DNA of 64,000 bases from Candidatus Hermodarchaeum yapensis (lineage in GTDB: Archaea; Asgardarchaeota; Hermodarchaeia; Hermodarchaeales; Hermodarchaeaceae): assembly GCA_016840405.1 (NCBI GenBank), contig JAEOSK010000009.1:1-64000 (forward strand), read 5' to 3'. Below the pieces are notes generated by a model, which ran no database searches, was not told the origin of the DNA, and worked only from the letters and a program-made list of their open reading frames with translations. Of this stretch, positions 44,363 through 53,433 are shown one piece after another; position 1 is the stretch's first letter; every line of letters begins with the position of its first letter. A program made the position numbers and the translations under genes.

Positions 44363-45598
44363 ATGGACGACCCACGGCCTTTGGACAGGATTTTTGAACG
44401 TTTTAGTACTGGCCCAACTCTTATTCGTGATCGTAAAGTTCTTTGGCATTCATATGTTCCAGATGACCTTCCACATCGTGAGGAACAGATTACACAAATC
44501 GGAAGCATATTAGCGACGGGGTTGAAAGGGAGTCGTCCATCAAACGTTTTTGTTTATGGTAAACCGGGAACTGGAAAAACAGCAGTGACTCGGTATGTTC
44601 TTCGGGAACTAACTACTAAGTTTGGTGAACTACAGTTACCCTTCAAAGCTGTGTATTTGAATTGCCGGAATGTGGATACAGATTATCGTGTATTGGCGCG
44701 CATCTGTGCGGAGTTGGGTCAGAAAGTTCCGTTTACAGGGCTGCCAACTGATGAAGTTCATTCACGCTTGGTCGAGTTGCTAGAAAGCCAAGATCTCTTA
44801 ACCATTATTGTACTCGATGAAATCGACCGTTTAGTTTTGAAGAGCGGAGATGACACGCTCTATAAGTTGACTCGAATTAATTATGATCTTACGAGTGCTC
44901 GTGTCAGTTTGATTGGAATATCCAACGATCTTCGCTTCCCTGAGTATCTTGACCCTCGGGTGTTGAGTAGCTTAAGTGAGGAGAAGGTCATTTTTCATCC
45001 TTACACCGCATTACAGCTACAAGATATTCTTCGGCGTCGAAGTTCTCATGGACTGAAAAATGGTATTTTAGAAGAACCAGGAGTAATCAACCTATGTGCT
45101 GCTTTGGCTGCACGTGAAGAAGGTGACGCACGACGGGCTCTTGATCTCTTTCGTGTAGCAGTAGAAATTGCTGAACGTGAGGGAAGTAAAGAGGTAAAAG
45201 TTGACCATGTTGAAAAGGCACGTTTAAGCATTGAACGTGATACTGTTCTTGAAGTACTAAGGACATTACCCGTGCAACAGAAACTTGTTCTTTATGCGGT
45301 GTATGTATTAGAACGTCATAAACATCCACATCCAGTTACAGGAGAGGTGCAAGATGTGTACGGTGAATTTTGTTCGCAGTTGGGTATGGATCCTTTAACC
45401 CAGCGTCGGGTTAGCGATCTCATCAATGATCTTGATGCCATTGGAGTAGTTAATGCTAAGGTTGTAAGTAAAGGACGATATGGACGAACCAAAATTATCC
45501 GGTTGAGTGTCCCGAAAACAATGATTGCAGATGTATTAGAACGAGATAGTCGAATTAAGGCGCTATCAAGTTATGTTCCAGCAACCCCGGGTAAATAG
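44363..45598 (+). CDS. orc1: Orc1/Cdc6 replication initiator (origin-linked)
   Basis: 411-residue AAA+ initiator that binds ORBs and recruits MCM. Entry motif DDLPHREEQ, Walker A YGKPGTGKT at about 66-74, Walker B IIVLDEIDRL at about 150, sensor 1 GISNDL, and sensor 2 EEGDARRALDL; C-terminal winged helix from about 300. GGAGGAAAT ribosome site 9 nt upstream. Its gene borders the ORB cluster, so it is probably the main initiator for this origin. The next gene starts 22 bp after its stop. Confidence 0.95.
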   Translation: MDDPRPLDRIFERFSTGPTLIRDRKVLWHSYVPDDLPHREEQITQIGSILATGLKGSRPSNVFVYGKPGTGKTAVTRYVLRELTTKFGELQLPFKAVYLNCRNVDTDYRVLARICAELGQKVPFTGLPTDEVHSRLVELLESQDLLTIIVLDEIDRLVLKSGDDTLYKLTRINYDLTSARVSLIGISNDLRFPEYLDPRVLSSLSEEKVIFHPYTALQLQDILRRRSSHGLKNGILEEPGVINLCAALAAREEGDARRALDLFRVAVEIAEREGSKEVKVDHVEKARLSIERDTVLEVLRTLPVQQKLVLYAVYVLERHKHPHPVTGEVQDVYGEFCSQLGMDPLTQRRVSDLINDLDAIGVVNAKVVSKGRYGRTKIIRLSVPKTMIADVLERDSRIKALSSYVPATPGK

Positions 45599-45620
45599 AA
45601 CCGCGTTAAAGGTTGTCAGT

Positions 45621-46199
45621 ATGTTTAGTGTACCACGTAATCCAGTTGGCCTTGTGGATTATGCACTTCGTGCTCTCGGTAAAGATCATGTACCAATTCA
45701 ACAGCTAGTATTCTTTCTTTCCTTTGATATCCGGCAGATGGCTCCTTCGCAGGCACTTAAACTTATTAAACGCCTTCAATCTGAAGGGCAGATAAGTATC
45801 GAAAACGGTTTGGTAAAAGTGTCTCATGAAATGGTGGTTGATACCGAAATCCCCACTCAGACAGCTTCAACAAATTTGGGTGAGCATCTACGATTATTTG
45901 TTAGCTCATCCCGTTTATCTCGTGCAGTGGGAATGAACAATCAAGCCATTGAATTCATCCGCGTGTCTCAAAATCCATTGAAAGTGGAGGCCACGGTTCA
46001 TGGATCTCAAGATTATATTCTCATCCTTGATGAAGCTAGCCGACGGATAGCTCATAATTGCCCTGACTGGCGAAAAGTCAGTTTGCTTCATCGATTCTGC
46101 AAACACGTGGCGAAATTATTCTTGATTTTAGAAAAGGAAGAATCTATTCGACTTCTCCAGTCGTTGCAGGTGGAATCGTGGGAATTCGAACAACTCTAA
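45621..46199 (+). CDS. DUF2240-like protein
   Basis: 192 residues. N-terminal winged-helix-like part (PIQQLVFFLSFDIRQMAPSQALKLIKRLQSEG, split, about 24-56), as in the archaeal DUF2240 family. The C-terminal end has C-P-D-W...HRFCKHVAKLFLILE, reminiscent of a SWIM-type zinc motif. In other archaea DUF2240 genes often neighbour the DP1 polymerase gene, as here. ATG 45621 is chosen because an earlier ATG lies within orc1. Converges with polB; ends overlap by 4 nt. Confidence 0.65.
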   Translation: MFSVPRNPVGLVDYALRALGKDHVPIQQLVFFLSFDIRQMAPSQALKLIKRLQSEGQISIENGLVKVSHEMVVDTEIPTQTASTNLGEHLRLFVSSSRLSRAVGMNNQAIEFIRVSQNPLKVEATVHGSQDYILILDEASRRIAHNCPDWRKVSLLHRFCKHVAKLFLILEKEESIRLLQSLQVESWEFEQL

Positions 46200-47746
46200 G
46201 TAAAATTCAGTGTTTTCACATTGAGGGTTTGTAGGTTTACAAGAGGGACGATTCCCGGTGTAGGTTCTACACCTATCAATCGTTGATAATCTGTTTGGCT
46301 TTGAAAGGTTCCCGAATTAAGAATTAGGGTTTTTCGGTAACTGCCCACGCTAGTTACATGGACATGACCACAATGAAGAATATCTGGTACTTCATCAATG
46401 ACGAGCCAATCTCGCGGCTCAGCTACAATGGTTGTACTCTTCCCATATATGGGAGCAAGATGTCTCCCACGGAGCATCTCTCTCATTGCAGCAAAACTTG
46501 CTTCTAACTCGGGTCTCGAAAGTGCAGCCATTATGTCGACAAGGCTGTCCCCATGGTAAATCAATAAATTCACATCATGAAGGCTCACTTGCGAAGGACA
46601 ACCAAGAGACGTTATTTGTAATCCCGTATCTTTCAACGAAGCGAGAAAGCGATCTTCTATTGCTGGTCTTGGAATAGCCAACCGAACCCCATCATGATTC
46701 CCCGGGGCAATGAGGAGATGCATGTGAGAAGGAATTTGTTGGAGAAGTTTGTTAAGACCGTCAAATTGACTATCAAGATCGAAAAGTGTAATTTCTGCAA
46801 TTTGATTTGGGTACACTCCGATTCCGTCTACAAGGTCACCATTAATGACAATATATTTTACCGTGCTAGCCAACTCGACGTGTTCTTCATCGCCTTCATT
46901 TCCTTGAAGCCAATCTAGTACCCGTTGAAAAATCTTGTCGAGAAAATTCCGGCTCCCAAAATGAATATCAGACAGCAGCAGGGCACTTACAGGTTCATTT
47001 GCTCGATTATTTTTTCGATTCGAGGGAATATCTGGTAAAAAGAGATCCTTAGCAATCATCATCTCCGAACTCACTAAGGCTCCCTCAACACACAGTGCCT
47101 GATCGAGTAGCACAAGACGTGCCTTTGAAAATAAGTTCGGATCACGTTGTTGGACAATTACAGAGATGCGTCCTGTGGGGTCTTCTAATTCCAACGCAAT
47201 ATTTCCACTCTTTGTTGTATTTTTACTGGTGATTAATCCTACAATCTTTACAGTCGCTACTTTCCCCTTTTCTTGGATATTATTTCCCTCTGCTACGTCA
47301 TTGATATCTATGACACCTTTTCCATCCACCCGTTGTGAGATGATGTCTCGTAAACGATAATACCGATCTCGGAAATTTGAAACGAAATCTTCTACTGTCC
47401 CCTTACTCTGCAATTGGGGTGTTGGGTCTTTTCTGATTTTTATTCTTGTTTTTACTCCCTCTGCTTGGAATCTAGGGTGTGTAAGTTGAGGGGTTTGGGA
47501 ATCTTGCAGAAGTTCTTCTTGTGTTGGTTCTTGTGGTTTCTCTTTGGGTAGGTCAAAATGAATTGGTTCGAGAACGGGTGTGTCATTAGGGTGTACTATG
47601 TCAGAGGCTAGAAACTTATCGACAATCTGTTGGGGGTTGGATGCGGTTTGGAGCATTTGTAATGTCGCTGGGCTGACTTGAAAGCCCGCTCTAAGCAGTT
47701 TTGTAATAGCGGTTTGAACATCAGAGTCTTCTACTGACAAACTCAT
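46196..47746 (-). CDS. polB: DNA polymerase D small subunit (DP1)
   Basis: Proofreading 3'-5' exonuclease subunit of PolD, 516 residues. About 150 residues of linker (Pro/Gln-rich) come first, then an OB fold (VATVKIVGLITSK...IALELEDPTGRI). The Mre11-like phosphoesterase follows with LLLSDIHFGS, INGDLVDG, APGNHDG, IYHGDS and CGHVH, all metal ligands intact. Archaeal replicative polymerase, here next to orc1 and the origin. Confidence 0.95.
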   Translation of the reverse strand: MSLSVEDSDVQTAITKLLRAGFQVSPATLQMLQTASNPQQIVDKFLASDIVHPNDTPVLEPIHFDLPKEKPQEPTQEELLQDSQTPQLTHPRFQAEGVKTRIKIRKDPTPQLQSKGTVEDFVSNFRDRYYRLRDIISQRVDGKGVIDINDVAEGNNIQEKGKVATVKIVGLITSKNTTKSGNIALELEDPTGRISVIVQQRDPNLFSKARLVLLDQALCVEGALVSSEMMIAKDLFLPDIPSNRKNNRANEPVSALLLSDIHFGSRNFLDKIFQRVLDWLQGNEGDEEHVELASTVKYIVINGDLVDGIGVYPNQIAEITLFDLDSQFDGLNKLLQQIPSHMHLLIAPGNHDGVRLAIPRPAIEDRFLASLKDTGLQITSLGCPSQVSLHDVNLLIYHGDSLVDIMAALSRPELEASFAAMREMLRGRHLAPIYGKSTTIVAEPRDWLVIDEVPDILHCGHVHVTSVGSYRKTLILNSGTFQSQTDYQRLIGVEPTPGIVPLVNLQTLNVKTLNFT

Positions 47747-47961
47747 TCGCCAAACAAGCCTATGTCACTATTGCTTTTCTAAAATTCGGTTGTAAATCTG
47801 GCTATAAATGCAAATGTGTACCCATTTCAGTGCTAATTCTTAATAAAAAATAAACAAAGAGTAGCTAAAATTAAACCATTTTTTGCATGTCATTTTTTTG
47901 GTTTAAAGGGGGTTCTGAAATTGACTCATTAAATCACACAAATTTTGGAGGTATTCAATTA

Positions 47962-48000
47962 ATGAGTTACCCACGAATTCGTCCTTTACCAGGTAATTAA
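47962..48000 (+). CDS. Possible 12-residue microprotein
   Basis: ATG followed by 11 sense codons (MSYPRIRPLPGN) and TAA. A strong TTTGGAGGT ribosome site lies about 12 nt upstream and a 20-bp palindrome with a T run follows at once. The compact set of start signal, frame and stop looks like a tiny gene or leader peptide. No homologue is known to me. Confidence 0.35.
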   Translation: MSYPRIRPLPGN

Positions 48001-48002
48001 AT

Positions 48003-48035
48003 TGAAGGCATTAATGCCTTCACCCTCTTTTTGAT
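48003..48035. terminator. Palindromic terminator-like hairpin
   Basis: TGAAGGCATTAATGCCTTCA (48003-48022) is a perfect palindrome, followed on the plus strand by CCCTCTTTTT. It may end both the micro-gene at 47962 and the minus-strand gene that stops at 48043. Confidence 0.5.
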
Positions 48036-48042
48036 GGGGAAA

Positions 48043-49773
48043 TTACGGTAAAGTGTGAGGTCCCCATTTCCATTTACCATTTATAAAATCATAATTCGAA
48101 GAATTTAGTGGCGGCTCAAAATCCGTTAATGTCTGCCATGCTGGATTAATACTAATGTGTGCGTTTAGCCCCATTTCTATTATTGTCTCTCTCATCGTCG
48201 AAAGTGTATCAACAGCGCTTTGATTTGGAACACAGATGTGAACATGTCCATTTCCGTTTTCGACGATTCTTCCACTAATCAATGGGAATAGTTGTAATGC
48301 TCTCATTATTGACTCGGTTGTTTCCTTAGGTTCAAAGATTAGAAGATGAATCGTTGTATTGAGATCGATGTGCTGTAACCAGAAATTTCCAGGGATGCCG
48401 ATCTGTTGTTTTTCGAGTTTTTGTACACGTCTTCGATAACGCATGTGACTTGTTTCTAAGAGACCTGCTTTACGAACTTCTTGAGATGGTCGAGGTGTTA
48501 CCCGTTCGGTTGTTCGGAACATTTCAGACGAGCGCCCAAAATATGTAAAGTCCTCTTGACGTAGCTTAATTGGGAATGTTTGATGTTGTTTAAGTAGATC
48601 ATAAGAATAGCTGTGGCTTTTCAGTGGTGGTAACGAGAAGCCGTGGTTTCCAAGTATTAATGATTGAAATTGATTAAGTTGAATTGAAAAATCGGTGGGC
48701 CATCCTTGTTCCGGAATATATGTTCTGAAATTCCAAGTAAAAGATTGATGTATAACTTTGTATACCCCAATTGGAGCTAGATTTTCTTTAGCTCTTATTG
48801 CATAAATCCAGCTCTTAAATTCGTCCACCCGATTATATGGTATGACGAATCTGGATATCAAGAATTGTTTGGTATCGATGATGAAGTCAATATAAGGGGT
48901 TTTTGATAGTAATGTCATGATTCTTCTTTTTTGCTTCATGTCAGAAACTTGAAGTTTAATCTCTAAAGGAATTAGTCCCAGCAAAGGAAGATTAATGAAT
49001 GAAAAAATTCTGAGCAATTGTCTTTGGGATAATCTATTGAGGGCTTGACTAATTGCAGAATCGCTAAGATTCAATATCTTGGCTAATTGACTCTGAGAGA
49101 AGTGATCAATTGTACAAAGTGCGTTGAGAATACGTAATTCGGTTTTATTTAGAGGGTTATGGGTTTCCTGCATCCATCTCTCCAAGGCAGCGGTATAGGT
49201 GGATGAAGAGAGCGGCTGGAAGCTGCTTGGGCGAATCGAGTTCAGCCAAAACAGGACGCGGTGAAGAAATAAATCACTAACAACTTGGTCAAAGATTGGA
49301 AACCCGAAAGGCGCATCATAGTTGTAATATAAATGGTATTGTGTTGGGGACACACGAGCCCACAATTCAAATATTTGTTTCTTTTCTTCGGTGTTATATT
49401 CACCAAATTTTAAACCTGCATAAAGACCCAAGTCCGCAGCTTCGTGAATTTGGCGTATATTAGGAACAAGGTAGCTGAGAAATGCCTCCCGCCACAAAAC
49501 CCATGACAAAACGTGGGGAGACGCGACTTTGAGATCTTCTGAAAGAGTTACAGTCCAACCACCTCGAGATCCTTCTTCGGAGGGTATTTCAGTAGTACCA
49601 AATCGAGGTCCTACAAATTTCAATGATTTTGGTACAAATTGTAATTGAGTAATTCGATCTCGAACTCGGGGTAAAGGTTTGATATTAACTAAAGTTGCAA
49701 GTCGCTTCTGTAACACCCGAAACTGGGACCAAATTGAATTGGTATTAACCCGAGAAATGGTCAACCCATCCAC
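48043..49773 (-). CDS. Winged-helix regulator, paralogue family member 2
   Basis: 576 residues: N-terminal domain with WREAFLSYLVP, a region conserved with the next gene (VGPRFGTTEI, YNYDAPFGFPIFD), a winged helix (SQSQLAKILNLSDSAISQALNRL, split, about 228-250), an Lrp-like alpha/beta section, a conserved HMRYRRRV motif, a second alpha/beta domain with GRIVENGNGHVHI, and the C-terminal NGKWKWGPHTLP. GTG start at 49773, with no ribosome site; may be leaderless. Clearly paralogous to the gene at 50126. Function unknown, likely a regulator. Confidence 0.7.
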   Translation of the reverse strand: MDGLTISRVNTNSIWSQFRVLQKRLATLVNIKPLPRVRDRITQLQFVPKSLKFVGPRFGTTEIPSEEGSRGGWTVTLSEDLKVASPHVLSWVLWREAFLSYLVPNIRQIHEAADLGLYAGLKFGEYNTEEKKQIFELWARVSPTQYHLYYNYDAPFGFPIFDQVVSDLFLHRVLFWLNSIRPSSFQPLSSSTYTAALERWMQETHNPLNKTELRILNALCTIDHFSQSQLAKILNLSDSAISQALNRLSQRQLLRIFSFINLPLLGLIPLEIKLQVSDMKQKRRIMTLLSKTPYIDFIIDTKQFLISRFVIPYNRVDEFKSWIYAIRAKENLAPIGVYKVIHQSFTWNFRTYIPEQGWPTDFSIQLNQFQSLILGNHGFSLPPLKSHSYSYDLLKQHQTFPIKLRQEDFTYFGRSSEMFRTTERVTPRPSQEVRKAGLLETSHMRYRRRVQKLEKQQIGIPGNFWLQHIDLNTTIHLLIFEPKETTESIMRALQLFPLISGRIVENGNGHVHICVPNQSAVDTLSTMRETIIEMGLNAHISINPAWQTLTDFEPPLNSSNYDFINGKWKWGPHTLP

Positions 49774-50125
49774 AGACAGTTTAGAATATCATAGGATAGC
49801 ACCTAATTCTACCTTCCGATATCCATGCAACAACAATGAAAAAGAAAAAAGGAAGGAACCCAAAACCCGGGTTCCAGGGCATCTAATTTCGGGGGCAAGG
49901 AACCTTGTGCCAGTTAATTCAGGTGATAATTAAACATTTTACGGATCCGGATAAGGTCGAATAGGGGGCCATTGCATGAGGGATTTACCTCCATAAACCT
50001 CTGAGACTATTGGCAGAGAAATTCCATAAAAATCCCTAAAGGAAAATACAAAAATTTGAATGAAAGAGAATCAAAAATGGCTTTTTCTTACATCCTGGAT
50101 TGTCACTTTTAGTGATTACTTATCA
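49774..50125. other. Spacer with two hairpins between paralogues
   Basis: No gene. On the minus strand a GGAACCC/GGGTTCC hairpin (49855-49875, 7-nt loop) is followed by a long T-rich run (49856 down to 49834); a second hairpin is at 49894-49911 (GGCAAGG / CCTT-GCC). This may be a transcription terminator for the gene ending at 50126 or an attenuator in front of 48043-49773. Confidence 0.4.
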
Positions 50126-51865
50126 TCAATCATCAGATGATAGTGTTGGTAAAGTGTCTTTTGTCCAAATCCACTTTCCCTTATCAAAATGATAATTGCT
50201 TGGAATAATGGGGTTCCCAGTTACCCAACCAAATGATTTCCATGCTGGTTTAATAGCCGTCCTAGTATGATATTCTAATTCTTCGAAAATATTTCGTAGA
50301 GCTGTTTGCACAGTGACTGCTGTTCCACTAGGTAATAGAATCATCATTGTTCCTGAGCCATTATCGAAAATCTTACCACTTACAGACGGAAGTAATTGAA
50401 AGGCAGAAATTATATCTTTAGTCCTATCATAAGGCGTTTCAATAAAAACGTTCACAGCCTCATTTAATCCGATATGCATTAAACCTAATCCCATTGGTTG
50501 ACTCATAATGTTTTGTAGGTTTAGAAAATCGACACGACGTCTATAGGTCATGTGCTCGGTTTCCCGATAACCTGCTTTCCGTGCTTCATGTGACTCATAA
50601 AATCGGGCTTGACTTGTTACCAAAAAGGCATCTGTTGCCCTTTGCATGTAAACAAAATCCTGAGGTTGAAGCGTTATTGATTTCGTTAATCTTGAGGGTG
50701 AAAACTTGAAGACATTTAGTTGAGGAATGTGAGAAGCCCACTCTTCCTTGATTATTCTGAAACAATTATCCAAGATTTGTTCATATTCTTCAGGCCAACC
50801 GCCTTGTTCGGGGTTGTAAAGATCAAAGTTCATCGAGTTTACTCTTTCTGTAGTAATGAAAATTTTAGGTGGAAATAGGTCATACCTCGCCGATATTTGT
50901 CTTATCCACTGCCGTAATCGCGATGTCCTTTCTTTTGGAATAACGAATGAGGCGAGAAAACTGTCAGTAAATTCTTGAATGCTTTGCGTGTACCGAATTT
51001 TTGCGACCAGGCTTTTGAGTGAATTAATAACTGTTTGATTGCTGCTAGAAAATAGTACTGTTATGGGTTGAAGACCTAGCACTGGATAGTTTTCATAAAC
51101 GAAAAATCGAAGAAGGTGTTTAGTAGCAAGTGATTTAATAACTCGACTGATTGTTGGCTGGCGAAGATCAGTGTTTTTTGCAAGTTGTTTTTGTGTGCAA
51201 TGCAGACAAGCATTTAGACCCCTAAGGATTTTCAACTCAATAGTTTGAAGGATGATATGGTGGTTGAAGATCCAACGTTCAAGATTGGCTGTGAACATTT
51301 GAGAGGACATCTGGGTTGATGATTCTTTGAATGGTTCGAACCATTTCAAGACCATTTGAAGGAATGTACCATTAACGCTCCTATCAAAAATTGAAAATCC
51401 TGCAGTTGGGTAGTAATAATAGGACTTGTATCCTTGTGGAGGGGAAACACTCTCCCATAATTGTTGAAATTTTTGACGTTGTTTTGAAGTCCTTAGACCA
51501 TATCGATAATAACAATAGAACCCAAGATCTGACGATTCAGGAACCTTTCGGATAATACGGGGTAAATGAAGTAGGAATGCTTCACGCCAAAGGACTGGTT
51601 CTAAAAATTCATTCCGATTTGAAAGTAGTTCTTCGGAGAGTTCCAGTATTGATTGATCATCTTTATTAGTATAAGCAATTGCTCCAAACCGAGGTCCTTT
51701 AAGCATAAATGGTGAGGGTTCCCAATGGATAGCAATATAGTGATCCAACGGCTCAGCTGCTAAACGATTACTAATTGTTTGGACTATGTGAGAAAATCGT
51801 TTAGTAGTCTCATCTTTTTGATGATCAGAATTGGTATCTTGCGGATTTGACTTTTTTAAACTCAT
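50126..51865 (-). CDS. Winged-helix regulator, paralogue family member 3
   Basis: 579 residues with the same order as the gene at 48043: charged tail, LKGPRFGAI region, WREAFLLHLP, winged helix (TQKQLAKNTDLRQPTISRVIKSL, split), Lrp-like section, HMTYRRRVDFL, a repeat of GKIFDNGSGTMMIL, and the ending DKGKWIWTKDTLP. A duplicated pair in tandem. Likely a regulatory protein whose large C-terminal part senses something unknown. Confidence 0.7.
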   Translation of the reverse strand: MSLKKSNPQDTNSDHQKDETTKRFSHIVQTISNRLAAEPLDHYIAIHWEPSPFMLKGPRFGAIAYTNKDDQSILELSEELLSNRNEFLEPVLWREAFLLHLPRIIRKVPESSDLGFYCYYRYGLRTSKQRQKFQQLWESVSPPQGYKSYYYYPTAGFSIFDRSVNGTFLQMVLKWFEPFKESSTQMSSQMFTANLERWIFNHHIILQTIELKILRGLNACLHCTQKQLAKNTDLRQPTISRVIKSLATKHLLRFFVYENYPVLGLQPITVLFSSSNQTVINSLKSLVAKIRYTQSIQEFTDSFLASFVIPKERTSRLRQWIRQISARYDLFPPKIFITTERVNSMNFDLYNPEQGGWPEEYEQILDNCFRIIKEEWASHIPQLNVFKFSPSRLTKSITLQPQDFVYMQRATDAFLVTSQARFYESHEARKAGYRETEHMTYRRRVDFLNLQNIMSQPMGLGLMHIGLNEAVNVFIETPYDRTKDIISAFQLLPSVSGKIFDNGSGTMMILLPSGTAVTVQTALRNIFEELEYHTRTAIKPAWKSFGWVTGNPIIPSNYHFDKGKWIWTKDTLPTLSSDD

Positions 51866-52045
51866 TTAGGGTTTTCCTGCTGTTGTGTAGCTCTAGGACC
51901 GTGCTAAAGTAGGACAAGCCGTCTTAAGAGTATTCGGCATTTGGACCTTGTATGAGTGAGGGTTTTACTGCCCTTTAGCATGAATAACACTAAAGCAACT
52001 TTTCACAGTTTCATAGAGTTGATGTCTGTTAATGAGAAAAAGGAA

Positions 52046-52123
52046 TGGTAGCGGGGGATTGATTTGAACAACCGATCTCGGGGTTATGAGCCCCGCGGGA
52101 TATCCTGGCTACCCCACCCCGCT
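52046..52123 (-). tRNA. Initiator tRNA-Met (CAT)
   Basis: Acceptor AGCGGGG/CCCCGCT, then A and encoded CCA. Anticodon stem CGGGG/CCCCG with loop CTCATAA; three consecutive G-C pairs and the A1-U72 pair mark it as initiator. T stem has one G-U pair. No intron. Confidence 0.93.
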
Positions 52124-52282
52124 GCGGACTTGGATGAGAACGGTACAGAAGAGCTGTGGTGGTCGATAAAAGCTTTGTGCCTTAATGTAGGCGGAGCTCT
52201 GTTTGGTTTTGTTTCGATACTATAGTGCGAAACTCTTGTGGTGTTTAAGTAATCAAATCCGGATTCATTGTTGGTGAAAATT

Positions 52283-52378
52283 ATGTATCCAATACCAGGA
52301 ACTGAAATCGGTCCATTGATGGCAATCTTTTGGGTTTTCTTTACTGTGCTGTTCTACGTCCTGTCACGTTTGGCGTAG
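52283..52378 (+). CDS. Possible 31-residue membrane microprotein
   Basis: Short frame starting MYPIPGTEIGPL and continuing with one hydrophobic helix (MAIFWVFFTVLFYVLSRL). A GGTGAAAATT ribosome site precedes ATG 52283. The stop overlaps the end of the convergent VWA gene by 15 nt. The N terminus slightly resembles that of the micro-frame at 47962. No homologue known. Confidence 0.45.
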   Translation: MYPIPGTEIGPLMAIFWVFFTVLFYVLSRLA

Positions 52379-53404
52379 GAGCCGCATGAGGGCACGAGGT
52401 ATCTCCGTGTATGAGTTGACTTTGATATAGCGTCCCCTACCAAGCTGGGCAATCTGCTGGCAGGTTTCTTCACCTTGCGGATGTGTACCTGGTGTTTGTA
52501 ATACATGGAGATTGTGATACTTCCGTGCGTGGGGCTCTGGTGGTCCACCACGGTTGGCGATGCCATCGGTGATGAGGATAGCCCAAGATTCTTGTCGGTG
52601 AACACGTTGGTATTGAGTAAATGCAGTTTTTAGGGCATCGGCAATGTTGGTGTAGCCCGCAGGTTCTGTATCAAGGATTGTATCAACGATAGTATCTATT
52701 GTAGTGGGTTGATCGATGGTTTTGATAATGCTAGCAACGGTGTTGAAAGCAACAAGGGCATACTTGTCATGACGTAGGTGATATGCCGCAACAGCGGCTG
52801 CTGTAGCGGCTGTAAGAAGTTTTGTCCCGGCCATGGATCCGGAGGTATCTAAAATGATTGTGCCAATTTTTTTCCGTGCTACTCGTTCAACACCGACGAT
52901 TTCATTATAATTCACATAGTCGGGTTCTAGGAGTGTTTCTTCCAATGTTGCATCAAGGTCAAATTCGTCAAGACCTGGGTAAAAAGGGACGGTTTTGATA
53001 GTTTCAGGGCGCAGTCCACGTCCACTGATTCTTAGAGCTGAATGAATTATGGTAGCACGGGCCAGCTCACGAAATTTCTGGCGGTATTGTCCACGAATTT
53101 GATGTCGGAGTTGAAAGAAGAGTAGTGGTGCAGCAACATTCCCTTCATGGGCAGACTTTGCAATCAGGTGAACACCGTCTTGACTTGAAATGGCTTCACT
53201 TGTAGCAATAGGTTGGAGCTGAGCGAGGGCTTGTAATGCAGTGACATTTCTTTGTTCTATGGCAAGTTCAGCCATTTCTTTTGCTTTGGGGTAATCAAAA
53301 GTACGACCTAAACGGAGGTAGTATTGGAAATCACGTCCATTGGCTCTGATTTCCGATTCGAAGAGTTTCTCATCTGAGATGGTTCCGGAGAGAACGATGG
53401 GCAC
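52364..53404 (-). CDS. VWA-domain protein of MoxR/VWA pair
   Basis: 346 residues. The C-terminal half is a von Willebrand A domain with the metal site (MIDAS) ILDTSGSMAG at about 182-191, plus ITDGIANRGG. The N-terminal half is helical, as in CoxE/YehP-like proteins. Encoded 29 bp after a MoxR-type ATPase; such pairs act as chaperones for metal-cofactor insertion or complex assembly. The client is not evident from neighbours. Confidence 0.87.
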   Translation of the reverse strand: MPIVLSGTISDEKLFESEIRANGRDFQYYLRLGRTFDYPKAKEMAELAIEQRNVTALQALAQLQPIATSEAISSQDGVHLIAKSAHEGNVAAPLLFFQLRHQIRGQYRQKFRELARATIIHSALRISGRGLRPETIKTVPFYPGLDEFDLDATLEETLLEPDYVNYNEIVGVERVARKKIGTIILDTSGSMAGTKLLTAATAAAVAAYHLRHDKYALVAFNTVASIIKTIDQPTTIDTIVDTILDTEPAGYTNIADALKTAFTQYQRVHRQESWAILITDGIANRGGPPEPHARKYHNLHVLQTPGTHPQGEETCQQIAQLGRGRYIKVNSYTEIPRALMRLLRQT

Positions 53405-53433
53405 GTCATCGGAGGCAGGGGCCTCCTCAGCGA

